Position numbers and translations under genes: made by a program. Of a DNA stretch of 5,602 nt, positions 1 to 5,602 are shown one piece after another. Origin of the DNA: Candidatus Cloacimonadota bacterium (GTDB lineage Bacteria; Cloacimonadota; Cloacimonadia; Cloacimonadales; Cloacimonadaceae); assembly GCA_028681035.1 (NCBI GenBank), contig JAQUJJ010000190.1:1-5602 (forward strand), written 5' to 3'. Below the pieces are notes generated by a model, which was not told the DNA's origin, did no database searches, and saw only the letters and a program-made list of their open reading frames with translations. How positions within the stretch are numbered: position 1 is the first letter of the stretch; every line of letters begins with the position of its first letter.

Positions 1-343
1 TTATAGAGTACCGTTTAGGTCGCAATCCCTGATATGCAGGATCTCCCACGTTCATCGCATGATCATTTGTATGCACGCCATCAGTTATGACCCCGGCAGT
101 CCCTGGATGCGCTCTTGACCGTTTATCGCATCCAAGTAGCAGGTTTCAACATATCCGACAGTCTGACCAACTGCTTTGGCTTAACGAGGCTAATCTGTTC
201 ACTTTCGTTACGGCTTACATACCGCCATAGGAGAGCTTTACCCTATACCTTACGGTTACGGGCATCTCCTGGGCTTACACCTGAACGGACAATTGGGTGG
301 GTTGGATTCTCACCAACTTCCCATGCAACGCTTCGTGGCGCTC
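1..343 (-). ncRNA. Group II intron, 5' RNA portion (partial, runs off left edge)
   Basis: Read on the minus strand, this non-coding stretch has the look of domain I and following parts of a bacterial group II intron. It begins with GAGCGCC (337-343), one base from the usual GTGCG-type 5' end. It then shows the GGTGAGAATCC stem seen near the 5' end of many such introns, a CCGTAAGG loop, a TAACGAAAGTGAAC segment, CCGGGGTCATA and finally GAACGTGGGAGATCC, which resembles the segment before the maturase ORF in known introns. These matches are from memory of the family, not from a search. The reverse transcriptase/maturase and domains V-VI would lie left of base 1, so completeness cannot be judged. 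The open frame at 115-384 on the opposite strand is a shadow. A cobalamin riboswitch was considered and rejected. Confidence 0.62.
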
Positions 344-437
344 CGGATCAAAAAGAATCAAAAACAAAGGGCATAAGCTTATGAAAATGGAGAATTGGAA
401 AATCAACAGTTGGATTGTATCAGGTTTGCCTTAAAAC

Positions 438-472
438 AATCCGTGACAATCCGTTTAATCCGTCTAATCCGT
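438..472 (+). repeat. AATCCGT short tandem repeat (4 copies, 9-10 bp period)
   Basis: The heptamer AATCCGT occurs four times, at 438-444, 448-454, 457-463 and 466-472, separated by 2-3 variable bases. The period is therefore 10, 9 and 9 bases. It is non-coding and lies between the intron and the first dyad module. Confidence 0.85.
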
Positions 473-571
473 ATGACCATTAATATTTTTAGGGAATGCC
501 AGCTCTATCTATAATTAACAGATAGCTTAGCTTGGAGATATCGCTATATTCAGCATGAAGAATCCCTCAAA

Positions 572-631
572 ATCCCGATGGGGCTTATTTTTTATCAACT
601 TCCTCTAAACGCCGGGTTGAAACCCGTCGCT
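572..631 (+). repeat. Dyad repeat module, copy 1
   Basis: This copy has a mini-hairpin (TCCCGATGGGG, 573-583) followed by CTTATTTTTT, then about 20 bases, then the palindromic core CGCCGGGTTGAAACCCGTCG (610-629), in which CGGGTT pairs with AACCCG around GA. The order and orientation match the copy at 4186-4249 and are the reverse of the copy at 4047-4129. The T-rich tract after the first hairpin could give weak transcription termination on the + strand. Confidence 0.75.
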
Positions 632-710
632 GCTATGGGAATGCAAGGAAGGTGGAAATAACGATGATTGCTAAAATGAAGTTAACATTACTCTTATTGA
701 ACATGAGCCA

Positions 711-860
711 AAAACAATACCCAAACCACCCAATGAGTCCCATAGGGACGGCATTTTAGATAGAAAACAATACCCAGACTACCCAATGAGTCCTGTAGGG
801 ACGGCATTTTAGATAGAAAACAATACCCAAACCACCCAATGAGTCCTGTAGGGACGGCAT
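711..860 (+). repeat. 53-bp tandem repeat, about 2.8 copies
   Basis: Units start at 711, 764 and 817. The first two are 53 bp each; the third stops after 44 bp, near 860. The units differ at only a few bases (for example AAACC versus AGACT, and CCCATA versus CCTGTA). Each contains the mini-hairpin GTCC(C/T)NNAGGGAC followed by GGCAT, and the first two continue into TTTAGATAG. There are no unique spacers, so this is not a CRISPR array. On the minus strand the repeats happen to stay open and give a repetitive peptide, which is not taken as a gene. Confidence 0.9.
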
Positions 861-943
861 ATTGGTGGATTGGGAATGCGTGTGATACATTGTCCAACAT
901 CTGATGTGTCACCCTTACAGGGCTCACATTTTGCGTGGATACG

Positions 944-977
944 TTTTTCTATCTAAAATATCGTCCCGATGGGACTA
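944..977 (-). repeat. Inverted partial copy of the 53-bp unit
   Basis: The reverse complement of this segment matches the second half of the tandem unit: the mini-hairpin GTCCC-N3-GGGAC (963-975), then the TTTTAGATAGAAAA tail. It faces the array at 711-860, making an imperfect inverted repeat with a spacer of about 84 bases. Confidence 0.8.
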
Positions 978-1091
978 TGGGCAAAACCACATTTATAAAG
1001 ATTCCGTCCTGTTTTTCCTTCCGAATATAACATAAGTAGCATAATATGGCTATTAGATTTGAACAGTTTAGGGGTTTTGAACTCCAGCCGA

Positions 1092-1123
1092 CCGAAAGCG
1101 TTCACTGGGCTGAACGCTTTCGG
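1092..1123. repeat. Perfect 13-bp hairpin
   Basis: CCGAAAGCGTTCA (1092-1104) is the exact reverse complement of TGAACGCTTTCGG (1111-1123), with a 6-base loop CTGGGC. No T tract follows on either strand, so it is not a standard intrinsic terminator. It lies about 190 bases ahead of the receiver-like gene. Confidence 0.88.
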
Positions 1124-1302
1124 ATATAGCGCTAAGACACTCATAATACAGCAAGATACGATAGCTTATCCACAAATCACCCTGCATTCAAGCTGCCCGA
1201 TATCGTTCGGCTCACAAGCTCATTAACACCGCTATGTAGTTCATTAACAAGCTTTTAACTGGCAGCATCTGCTTTGGCTCTTGAATTGCAATATATAGGC
1301 TT

Positions 1303-1309
1303 GAGGTGA
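1303..1309 (+). promoter_or_regulatory. Ribosome binding site deciding the start at 1312
   Basis: The Shine-Dalgarno-like run GAGGTGA sits just ahead of ATG at 1312. An alternative in-frame GTG at 1306 lies inside this run and would have no binding site of its own, so the ATG is preferred. Confidence 0.6.
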
Positions 1310-1311
1310 CC

Positions 1312-1644
1312 ATGAATAAAGTAATCGTATATCTATCTCAGAGCGTGAAAAGTAATGAATTGACTGAGTACTTTCAGAATCTTGCTTATGAGCCTCTATT
1401 TACAGACACTCGCACCAAGCTGCTCTCAGCTTGCAGCAAGAAAACCTGTGCGAAAGTATTTCTGGAGATAAGTACGCTTTCAGACATCCTGCTGATTAAT
1501 GCGATCAAAGAGATAGATAGCGAAACGAACATAGTCCTGATCCTCAAACCCGGTCTGGAGGACATCGTTGCTACCTTGCAAAACTACCACTATCAGACCG
1601 TGAATAGCATCATGAACCTTTCTGCTTGTGAGCATATACAATGA
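1312..1644 (+). CDS. Small protein with degenerate receiver-like fold
   Basis: This 110-residue protein has no confidently recognised family. Its pattern of hydrophobic strands and helices resembles a two-component receiver domain: strand KVIVYL (3-8), helix NELTEYFQNL (15-24), strand AKVFLEIS (47-54), helix around 57-69, strand NIVLILKPG (73-81), then a further helix. The catalytic residues are not normal. The acidic pair after strand 1 is missing (SQSV instead), and the expected phospho-acceptor Asp is Glu52. If it is a receiver, it is a pseudo-receiver that cannot be phosphorylated in the usual way. There is no output domain, signal peptide or membrane segment, so it would be cytoplasmic. 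It ends 95 bases before the secreted PPC protein in the same direction, so co-transcription is possible. The reading frame and ribosome binding site make the gene likely; the fold is inference. Confidence 0.6.
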   Translation: MNKVIVYLSQSVKSNELTEYFQNLAYEPLFTDTRTKLLSACSKKTCAKVFLEISTLSDILLINAIKEIDSETNIVLILKPGLEDIVATLQNYHYQTVNSIMNLSACEHIQ

Positions 1645-1727
1645 GTTACATAAATTGCCCAATTGATCCCAAATCCGAGAGCATTAGCACTGCCCTTGGG
1701 AGAAGTAATCTAACAAATAAGACCCTA

Positions 1728-1733
1728 AAGGAG
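1728..1733 (+). promoter_or_regulatory. Ribosome binding site for the PPC-repeat protein
   Basis: AAGGAG lies 6 bases before ATG at 1740. This fixes the start there rather than at the in-frame ATG at 1641, which overlaps the upstream stop and would place 33 residues ahead of a clear signal peptide. Confidence 0.85.
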
Positions 1734-1739
1734 AATACA

Positions 1740-3938
1740 ATGAAAACGAAGCTCAAGTATTTCTTATCCCTGCTGTTTATGGTAGCAGCAATACTACCTG
1801 TTTTTGCCGTTTTTCCAGATAGCAAGCCCCAAGCACAGATCTTGGATAACGAACTTAGCTCTGAAACCAGAGAGCCTACTCGTGTGAATCCGGACAGCTA
1901 TGAACCGGATAACATCGCCTTCGAAGCAACATACCTAGAGGCAGATGTGGTCCCCCAGCTCCTAGAACATACCATCCACGTGGCAGGCGATCTGGACTGG
2001 GTTGCCTTTCATATGTGGAGTTTGGGCGAGAAATTCCACATTTATACCGTCAGGGATGCTAGCCATGTCTCTGTGCAAGTGCAGGTGTACAAGCGAAATA
2101 ATAATGATGGAACCCTCACGCCTGCTGATATCGACACGGGTCTAATTTGTGGGGATAAAATTGACTTCACTATAACCATCGATTATTTTACTACCTACTT
2201 TATTAAGGTTCTCAGCGCAGTGGCAGGCGAGGTAGGCTCTTATGACCTCTATTACCAAAGAGTTGATTCGGACAGCTATGAACCGGATAATACCGCCAGC
2301 CAATTCACCACAATAACGCCCACACGAGATATCCAGATAGAGAATCACACCCTAAGCACCTATACAGACTTTGACTGGCACCGCTTTTATGGTCTTGCTG
2401 GGGTAACTTATCTTTTCTACTCCACCGGTACAATTGATACTGACATGGCAGTGTATTCGGATGATGGAACCATTGTGTGGATTGACTTGGATTCCGGGGA
2501 CGGCTACAATTACTGGCTGGTCTATACTCCCAACGTTGATGCTTACTACAAACTTATGGTGAGAAGCGCTAATGGACTCGAACGCGGCACCACAACCCCA
2601 ATTGGTTATTATGATTTCTGCTACAGCTTAAATCCAAAGCCTGATATCTATGAGCCGGATAACTCCGCCTCTCTGTTTACTTATCTCCCTATCTCCACCT
2701 TAAGCAATAGCCAGGACCACACTCTACACGATGCAACCGACATGGATTGGTATAGGTTCTATGGCTATAGCGAAAGGTTCTACCAATTCTACTCTGATTC
2801 CAGCATCGATACCAAGATCTATCTGTATAATGATTCTGGCACACAGGTCGATTGGGACGATAATGATGGGGATGGCAACAACTTCTATCTTCGCACACAG
2901 CTTCCCGGAGATGGCTTTTACAAACTGAAAGTGGTGAGTAATGCAGGAGCCACAGGATTTTATTGGTTTTATTACTCCGAAGTACCACCTCCTGACCTCG
3001 ACGAACCCGATGATATGCCCCCCCCTTGGTTTACCGTCATAAGTCCATCTCCCCTACTTGCGCACCTAGACCACACCCTGCACAGCAACACCGACCAGGA
3101 TTGGATTGAGTTTGCGGGTTGGCCCAACCGGATCTACCGATTTTACTCCACCTCCACCATCGATACCCAGGTCTATCTGTATGATGTAGATGGCAATCTG
3201 CTCGATTGGGACGACAATGATGGAACTGACAACAACTTCGATATTCAATTCTCGCCAATCGAATATAACTATTACAGGCTGAAAGTGGTAGGTACTTCAG
3301 GAGTTACTGGATACTATACCTTTAACTTTATCTACAGCCTCCCTCCTGATATGTATGAGCCAGATAACTCGGCTACGCAGTGCACAACAATAGATGTGAC
3401 TTCCACCCTCCAAACCCAAGACCACACCTTACACTGCCCCGGTGAAACAGACTGGTACCGATTTTACGGTACTGCAGGACTGAGCTACAATTTCTATTCT
3501 ACTGGGACTCTTATGAGTTCTACGAATTGCGACACCCGTATCTACCTCTATGAAGACGACGGAAACACTCAACTGGCTTGGGATAATGACAGCGGGGAGA
3601 ACTGGAACTACGACCTTCATTTCACTCCTAGTACAGATAACTACTACAAATTGAAGGTAAATGGTTATCCTGTTTGGGTGTATTCATATGCTTTCAATTA
3701 CTTGTATAATGCTGATCTCCCTATCCCCGCCAATGTAAATATCAGCATCGCGGGGACTGCGCTGACCCTCCGGTGGGACCTAGTTTCAGGAGCTCTCAGT
3801 TATCAAATCGAAGCATCCTCTGAACCTGACACAGGTTTTGCTGTGATAGACACGACAAGCTCTAATTCCTGGACAGGTACGGCTGCCTTAAATCGCAGAT
3901 TCTACCGCATCAGAGCAATGGATACACCCCTGCCCTGA
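1740..3938 (+). CDS. Secreted protein with five PPC-type repeats and FN3-like C-terminus
   Basis: The 732-residue product starts with a signal peptide: basic MKTKLK, hydrophobic core 7-22, likely cleavage after Val-Phe-Ala23. Five repeats of about 117-127 residues follow, opening at about 51, 178, 301, 418 and 536. Each opens with a PD(S/I/L/M)YEPDN-like motif, continues with DHTLH...D.DWYRFYG and, in repeats 2-5, an Asp-rich stretch such as DWDDNDGDG (371-379), then YYKLKV. This matches the bacterial pre-peptidase C-terminal (PPC) beta-sandwich, often found on secreted peptidases. No peptidase domain is present here. Repeat 1 is the most divergent and lacks the Asp-rich stretch. Residues 661-732 look like a short fibronectin type III domain (LTLRWDLVSGALSYQIEA...RRFYRIRA). 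The protein is probably exported to the periplasm, cell surface or medium, with an adhesive, ligand-binding or structural role by inference. Calcium binding by the Asp-rich loops is possible but unproven. Confidence 0.92.
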   Translation: MKTKLKYFLSLLFMVAAILPVFAVFPDSKPQAQILDNELSSETREPTRVNPDSYEPDNIAFEATYLEADVVPQLLEHTIHVAGDLDWVAFHMWSLGEKFHIYTVRDASHVSVQVQVYKRNNNDGTLTPADIDTGLICGDKIDFTITIDYFTTYFIKVLSAVAGEVGSYDLYYQRVDSDSYEPDNTASQFTTITPTRDIQIENHTLSTYTDFDWHRFYGLAGVTYLFYSTGTIDTDMAVYSDDGTIVWIDLDSGDGYNYWLVYTPNVDAYYKLMVRSANGLERGTTTPIGYYDFCYSLNPKPDIYEPDNSASLFTYLPISTLSNSQDHTLHDATDMDWYRFYGYSERFYQFYSDSSIDTKIYLYNDSGTQVDWDDNDGDGNNFYLRTQLPGDGFYKLKVVSNAGATGFYWFYYSEVPPPDLDEPDDMPPPWFTVISPSPLLAHLDHTLHSNTDQDWIEFAGWPNRIYRFYSTSTIDTQVYLYDVDGNLLDWDDNDGTDNNFDIQFSPIEYNYYRLKVVGTSGVTGYYTFNFIYSLPPDMYEPDNSATQCTTIDVTSTLQTQDHTLHCPGETDWYRFYGTAGLSYNFYSTGTLMSSTNCDTRIYLYEDDGNTQLAWDNDSGENWNYDLHFTPSTDNYYKLKVNGYPVWVYSYAFNYLYNADLPIPANVNISIAGTALTLRWDLVSGALSYQIEASSEPDTGFAVIDTTSSNSWTGTAALNRRFYRIRAMDTPLP

Positions 3939-3980
3939 TTCTGCAAGAAACACGCTTGATATATGTAACCCTATAGGAGA

Positions 3981-3995
3981 TAAGACAAAGCTAAA
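3981..3995 (+). repeat. 15-bp direct repeat, left copy
   Basis: TAAGACAAAGCTAAA is repeated exactly at 4341-4355, so the pair flanks the inverted dyad modules. From AAGACA onward, this copy and the bases after it resemble codons 2-6 of the PPC gene (KTKLK), and an AGGAGA lies just upstream at 3976-3981. It could therefore be a remnant of a signal-peptide start instead of a target duplication. Confidence 0.6.
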
Positions 3996-4046
3996 GTTCA
4001 TTTATGGTGGGTAAGGAGACTTGATCACCAAAAATGTAAAAGAGAA

Positions 4047-4129
4047 GTCCCAGCGGGACAAAAGGTATTAGCGACGGGTTTTAACCCGGCGACAATGGAG
4101 AAAAAGAACATTGCTAGTCCCAGCGGGAC
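4047..4129 (-). repeat. Dyad repeat module, copy 2 (left arm of inverted pair)
   Basis: Two mini-hairpins GTCCCAGCGGGAC (4047-4059 and 4117-4129) flank a palindromic core at 4071-4091, in which CGGGTT pairs with AACCCG around TT. The 28 bases at 4064-4091 are the exact reverse complement of 4222-4249. The orientation is opposite to copies 1 and 3. Confidence 0.85.
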
Positions 4130-4185
4130 GACAGATGTAGTCATATATGTTTGTAAGTATTAACGCAAAGAAAAAGCCACCTGTC

Positions 4186-4202
4186 GCCCCGATGGGGCTT
4201 TT
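4186..4202 (+). terminator. Possible weak intrinsic terminator inside dyad module
   Basis: The GCCCC/GGGGC stem with a 3-base loop is followed by TTTT, in the right orientation to end transcription from the PPC gene about 250 bases upstream. The stem is only 5 bp and the T run is short. It is also part of a dispersed repeat, so any terminator role may be incidental. Confidence 0.3.
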
Positions 4203-4268
4203 CTATCAATCTGCATTTTACCGCCGGGTTAAAACCCGTCGCTAATACCGATCATCCCTAAAGGGACT
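4186..4268 (+). repeat. Dyad repeat module, copy 3 (right arm of inverted pair)
   Basis: The mini-hairpin GCCCCGATGGGGC (4186-4198) is followed by TTTTCTATCAA, then the palindromic core (4222-4243, CGGGTT-AA-AACCCG) and a last mini-hairpin TCCCTAAAGGGA (4255-4266). It mirrors copy 2 across its whole length, including the three-part order. In the first hairpin a T-A pair has become C-G on both sides, which keeps the stem. Confidence 0.85.
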
Positions 4269-4340
4269 AAAATTGAACAGCCTAAACTAGTTGCCAAGCA
4301 GCCCACATATACAATCACCCACTCTAATTGAACTTGAGCC

Positions 4341-4355
4341 TAAGACAAAGCTAAA
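4341..4355 (+). repeat. 15-bp direct repeat, right copy
   Basis: This is an exact copy of 3981-3995. Read from 4342 it gives KTKLNLRLSL, like the start of a signal peptide. A hydrophobic stretch continues in another frame (VLAVM, then stop, then LLAIAMLVL, from 4365). This suggests a decayed secretion signal ahead of the broken gene. Confidence 0.6.
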
Positions 4356-4945
4356 TTTACGCTTGTCCTTGCCGTGATGTAGTTACTTGCAATAGCAATG
4401 CTTGTTTTGCGTCGCTTAAAGATGTTTGCCTCACCTATCCGAATTACGTTATCCCAAGGGCAGACCTGGTGGATACTTACGCCAAAGCTTTGCAGCGGAT
4501 GCGTGATCTTAGTGGTTGAAATGTGAACCCACGGGATTATGAATATACCTCGAATATCACCTCCGTAGTCTTGGCAAATGGAGTGCAGCTAAACGACCAA
4601 AACATAATGTTGGGTGCGTTTTATGGCAGCGAATGCCGTGGTATAGCCGTTCCAGTGTATGTGATAGACCATTGGGTGTTTTTCCTTACGCAGTATTCCA
4701 ACGTGCTAAATCAGCCCCTTAGCTACAAGGTTTACTTAGCTGATACAGGAGAGATATGCAATACGGACGAGATTCTTCCCTTCGTGAATAACCAGATGCT
4801 GGGAGATCCTCTAAATCCCTATCTCTTCCATATTGCTCCTTCTGCTTTAGAGACACCGCAAAACCTTGCTCTGATTATAGAAGGCAACCGCTTAAGCCTC
4901 ACTTTTGCTTCCGCAGATGAGAGACGCAGCCTTTTTCTGGCTTGA
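4355..4945 (+). pseudogene. Broken secreted-protein gene (W-NVNPxDYEY domain plus FN3 fragment)
   Basis: From 4355 the frame is open except for one TGA at 4517-4519. Around it the translation reads DLSG-stop-NVNPRDYEYTSN. In the domain I recognise from Cloacimonadota-type secreted proteins, the residue before NVNP is Trp, so TGG has most simply become TGA. Downstream motifs are intact: LGAFYGSECRG, FFLTQYSN, LSYKVYLADTGE, LPFVNNQMLGDPLNPY. An FN3-like start follows (ETPQNLALIIEGNRLSLTF), and the frame then ends at TGA 4943-4945 after only about 30 residues of that domain. The 3' end also looks lost. The longest intact open piece would start at GTG 4523 (140 residues), but it has no ribosome binding site and would cut the domain. 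The N-terminal side may have carried a signal peptide (see 4341-4355). A functional short protein is possible but less likely. Confidence 0.7.
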
Positions 4946-5240
4946 TTTATACTGCTATCCTCCAAGTGATTGAAATGGCTCTATCGTTGTTCTTCCCTTG
5001 AAACTCAGATCAATGAAAACCTTCACTGAAAACTTAAATTTCCATCACCAAAACTTCATATGTCCACGTGATTACAATTTGAAGTTCCCAATGACGGATT
5101 ACAGTGTTCCTGTTTTTCCAAAGAAACCTATGCGAATTATATTGACAATATTGATTACTTGTCTCAAACTGACCTTAGGCTTATTTTGTAATAAACACTT
5201 CATTCAATATCGGATGAAGTTTGTATAAGGAGCAATTGGG
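4946..5240. other. Intergenic region, no supported gene
   Basis: An open frame from TTG 4998 to 5228 would give 76 residues with no recognisable domain and no clear ribosome binding site, so it is not called. A TTGACA at 5142-5147 has no matching -10 element at the right spacing. A 7-bp inverted repeat, ACTTCAT (5197-5203) and ATGAAGT (5214-5220), sits just before the ribosome binding site of the PAS gene and could be a small operator or hairpin, but support is weak. Confidence 0.55.
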
Positions 5241-5602
5241 ATGCATAAGGATGAAGACAAGGTTCAGGAATCCAAGCAGGCGACGGCGCTGGCAGATGAA
5301 ATCCAAAGCCTTAGGAAGGAAAATGCCGAGCTAAGGCGTGACTTGCTGCTTTATAACTCCTACATTGAGATAGCAAATGGGACTATTGCCTCCATATCTT
5401 CTGAGGGAGAGTTTCTTTCCATTACCTCCAACCGAGTTAAATTACTTGGCTACAGTGAAGATGAGCTTGAAAAGCCTTTTTCATTCAAGGACGCAGTACA
5501 TCCAGACGATTACGATAACTGCGTGAAGTATCTAAAGCAAGCAGCTATCACCAAAGAAAAGCAAACTGGCTTAGAGTATCGTATTCGCCACAAAGATGGC
5601 TC
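5241..5602 (+). CDS. PAS-domain signalling protein, N-terminal part (runs off right edge)
   Basis: The start is ATG 5241, with AAGGAG at 5227-5232, 8 bases upstream. The first 120 residues are visible. Residues 13-37 are charged and heptad-like (ADEIQSLRKENAELRRDLLLY), consistent with a short coiled coil. From about 40 a PAS domain of the PAS_3 type follows, shown by ISSEGEFLSITSNRVKLLGYSEDEL (53-76), VHPDD (86-90) and the closing EYRIRHKDG (112-120). There is no signal peptide or membrane segment, so this is a cytoplasmic sensor. The output domain lies beyond the window. In such proteins it is usually a histidine kinase, a GGDEF/EAL module or further PAS domains, and the sequence here cannot decide between them. 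A partnership with the receiver-like protein at 1312 is possible, but distance and the intervening broken gene argue against one operon. Confidence 0.9.
   Translation, partial: MHKDEDKVQESKQATALADEIQSLRKENAELRRDLLLYNSYIEIANGTIASISSEGEFLSITSNRVKLLGYSEDELEKPFSFKDAVHPDDYDNCVKYLKQAAITKEKQTGLEYRIRHKDG

Larger units (their letters stand above)
344..1311. other. Gene-poor, repeat-rich intergenic region
   Basis: No convincing coding sequence is present here on either strand. Short minus-strand open frames (694-927 and 953-1144) lie over tandem repeats or low-information DNA, lack ribosome binding sites and encode no recognisable domain. The region holds, in order, a 12-bp palindrome (372-383), AATCCGT short tandem repeats (438-472), a dyad module (572-631), a 53-bp tandem array (711-860), an inverted partial copy of that array (944-977) and a perfect hairpin (1092-1123). 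No clear sigma-70 promoter was found ahead of the gene at 1312. Confidence 0.7.
3939..4354. other. Intergenic region with inverted dyad modules
   Basis: No coding sequence is supported here. The stretch contains two dyad modules facing each other (4047-4129 and 4186-4268) and a 15-bp direct repeat just outside them (3981-3995 and 4341-4355). No strong intrinsic terminator directly follows the PPC gene; the best candidate is the hairpin at 4186-4202. Confidence 0.7.

Noticed and set aside
280..343. Cobalamin-riboswitch-like motif on the minus strand (GGGAA then GGTGAGAATCC)
   Set aside because: The conserved CCCGC-ACTGT segment that should follow is absent, no B12 gene is downstream, and the longer context reads like a group II intron in which the same short motif is common.
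711..860. CRISPR array
   Set aside because: The 53-bp units are directly adjacent with no unique spacers, and no cas gene is present.
694..1144. Minus-strand small genes at 694-927 and 953-1144
   Set aside because: The first is a repetitive peptide produced by the tandem repeat; neither has a ribosome binding site, recognisable domain or sensible context.
1260..1275. Sigma-54 promoter (TGGCAG...TGC) ahead of the receiver-like gene
   Set aside because: The GG-to-GC spacing is two bases too short for sigma-54.
1641..1739. Upstream start for the PPC protein at ATG 1641 (ATGA overlap with the previous stop)
   Set aside because: It would put 33 residues before a clear signal peptide, while ATG 1740 has an AAGGAG at good spacing.
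4517..4519. TGA read as tryptophan (altered genetic code)
   Set aside because: Other genes here end at TGA, their conserved Trp codons are TGG, and no other in-frame TGA appears in clearly coding sequence.
5142..5170. Sigma-70 promoter with TTGACA ahead of the PAS gene
   Set aside because: No TATAAT-like -10 box lies 16-18 bases downstream.
4998..5228. 76-residue open frame starting at TTG
   Set aside because: No ribosome binding site, no domain and a rare start codon; it probably overlaps decayed sequence after the broken gene.

Overview
The window most resembles the genome of a Gram-negative bacterium of the Cloacimonadota type (Candidatus Cloacimonas-like). That placement is inference. 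It rests on three things: a secreted protein built of 'YEPDNSA' PPC repeats ending in a fibronectin-like tail, a broken gene with the 'WNVNPxDYEY...LGAF.G.ECRG' secreted-protein domain, and intergenic DNA rich in short dyad repeats. GC content is moderate, the genetic code looks standard (TGA used as stop, TGG as Trp), and all recognisable protein genes are on the + strand.

Layout. (1) 1-343, minus strand: what looks like the 5' RNA part of a group II intron, with the rest of the intron and any reverse transcriptase lying beyond the left edge. (2) 344-1311: about 970 bases without a gene, packed with repeats: an AATCCGT short tandem, a dyad module, a 53-bp tandem array with an inverted partial copy, and a perfect 13-bp hairpin. 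(3) 1312-1644: a small protein with a degenerate receiver-like fold. (4) 1740-3938: a large secreted protein with a signal peptide, five PPC-type repeats and a C-terminal FN3-like domain. (5) 3939-4354: intergenic DNA with two copies of the dyad module facing each other as a large inverted repeat. (6) about 4355-4945: a broken gene for another secreted protein, with an in-frame TGA exactly where a conserved Trp is expected and a lost C-terminus. (7) 4946-5240: no supported gene. (8) 5241 to the right edge: the start of a PAS-domain signalling protein (kinase, cyclase or similar).

How it fits together. The receiver-like gene and the PPC protein are co-directional, 95 bases apart, and may be co-transcribed. 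The PAS gene is separated from them by the broken gene and is probably its own unit. No complete pathway or defence system is visible. The most interesting content is the repeat DNA: at least nine copies of a 13-14-nt mini-hairpin of the form GTCCC-loop-GGGAC, one with both strands changed so that pairing is kept, assembled into larger modules in both orientations.
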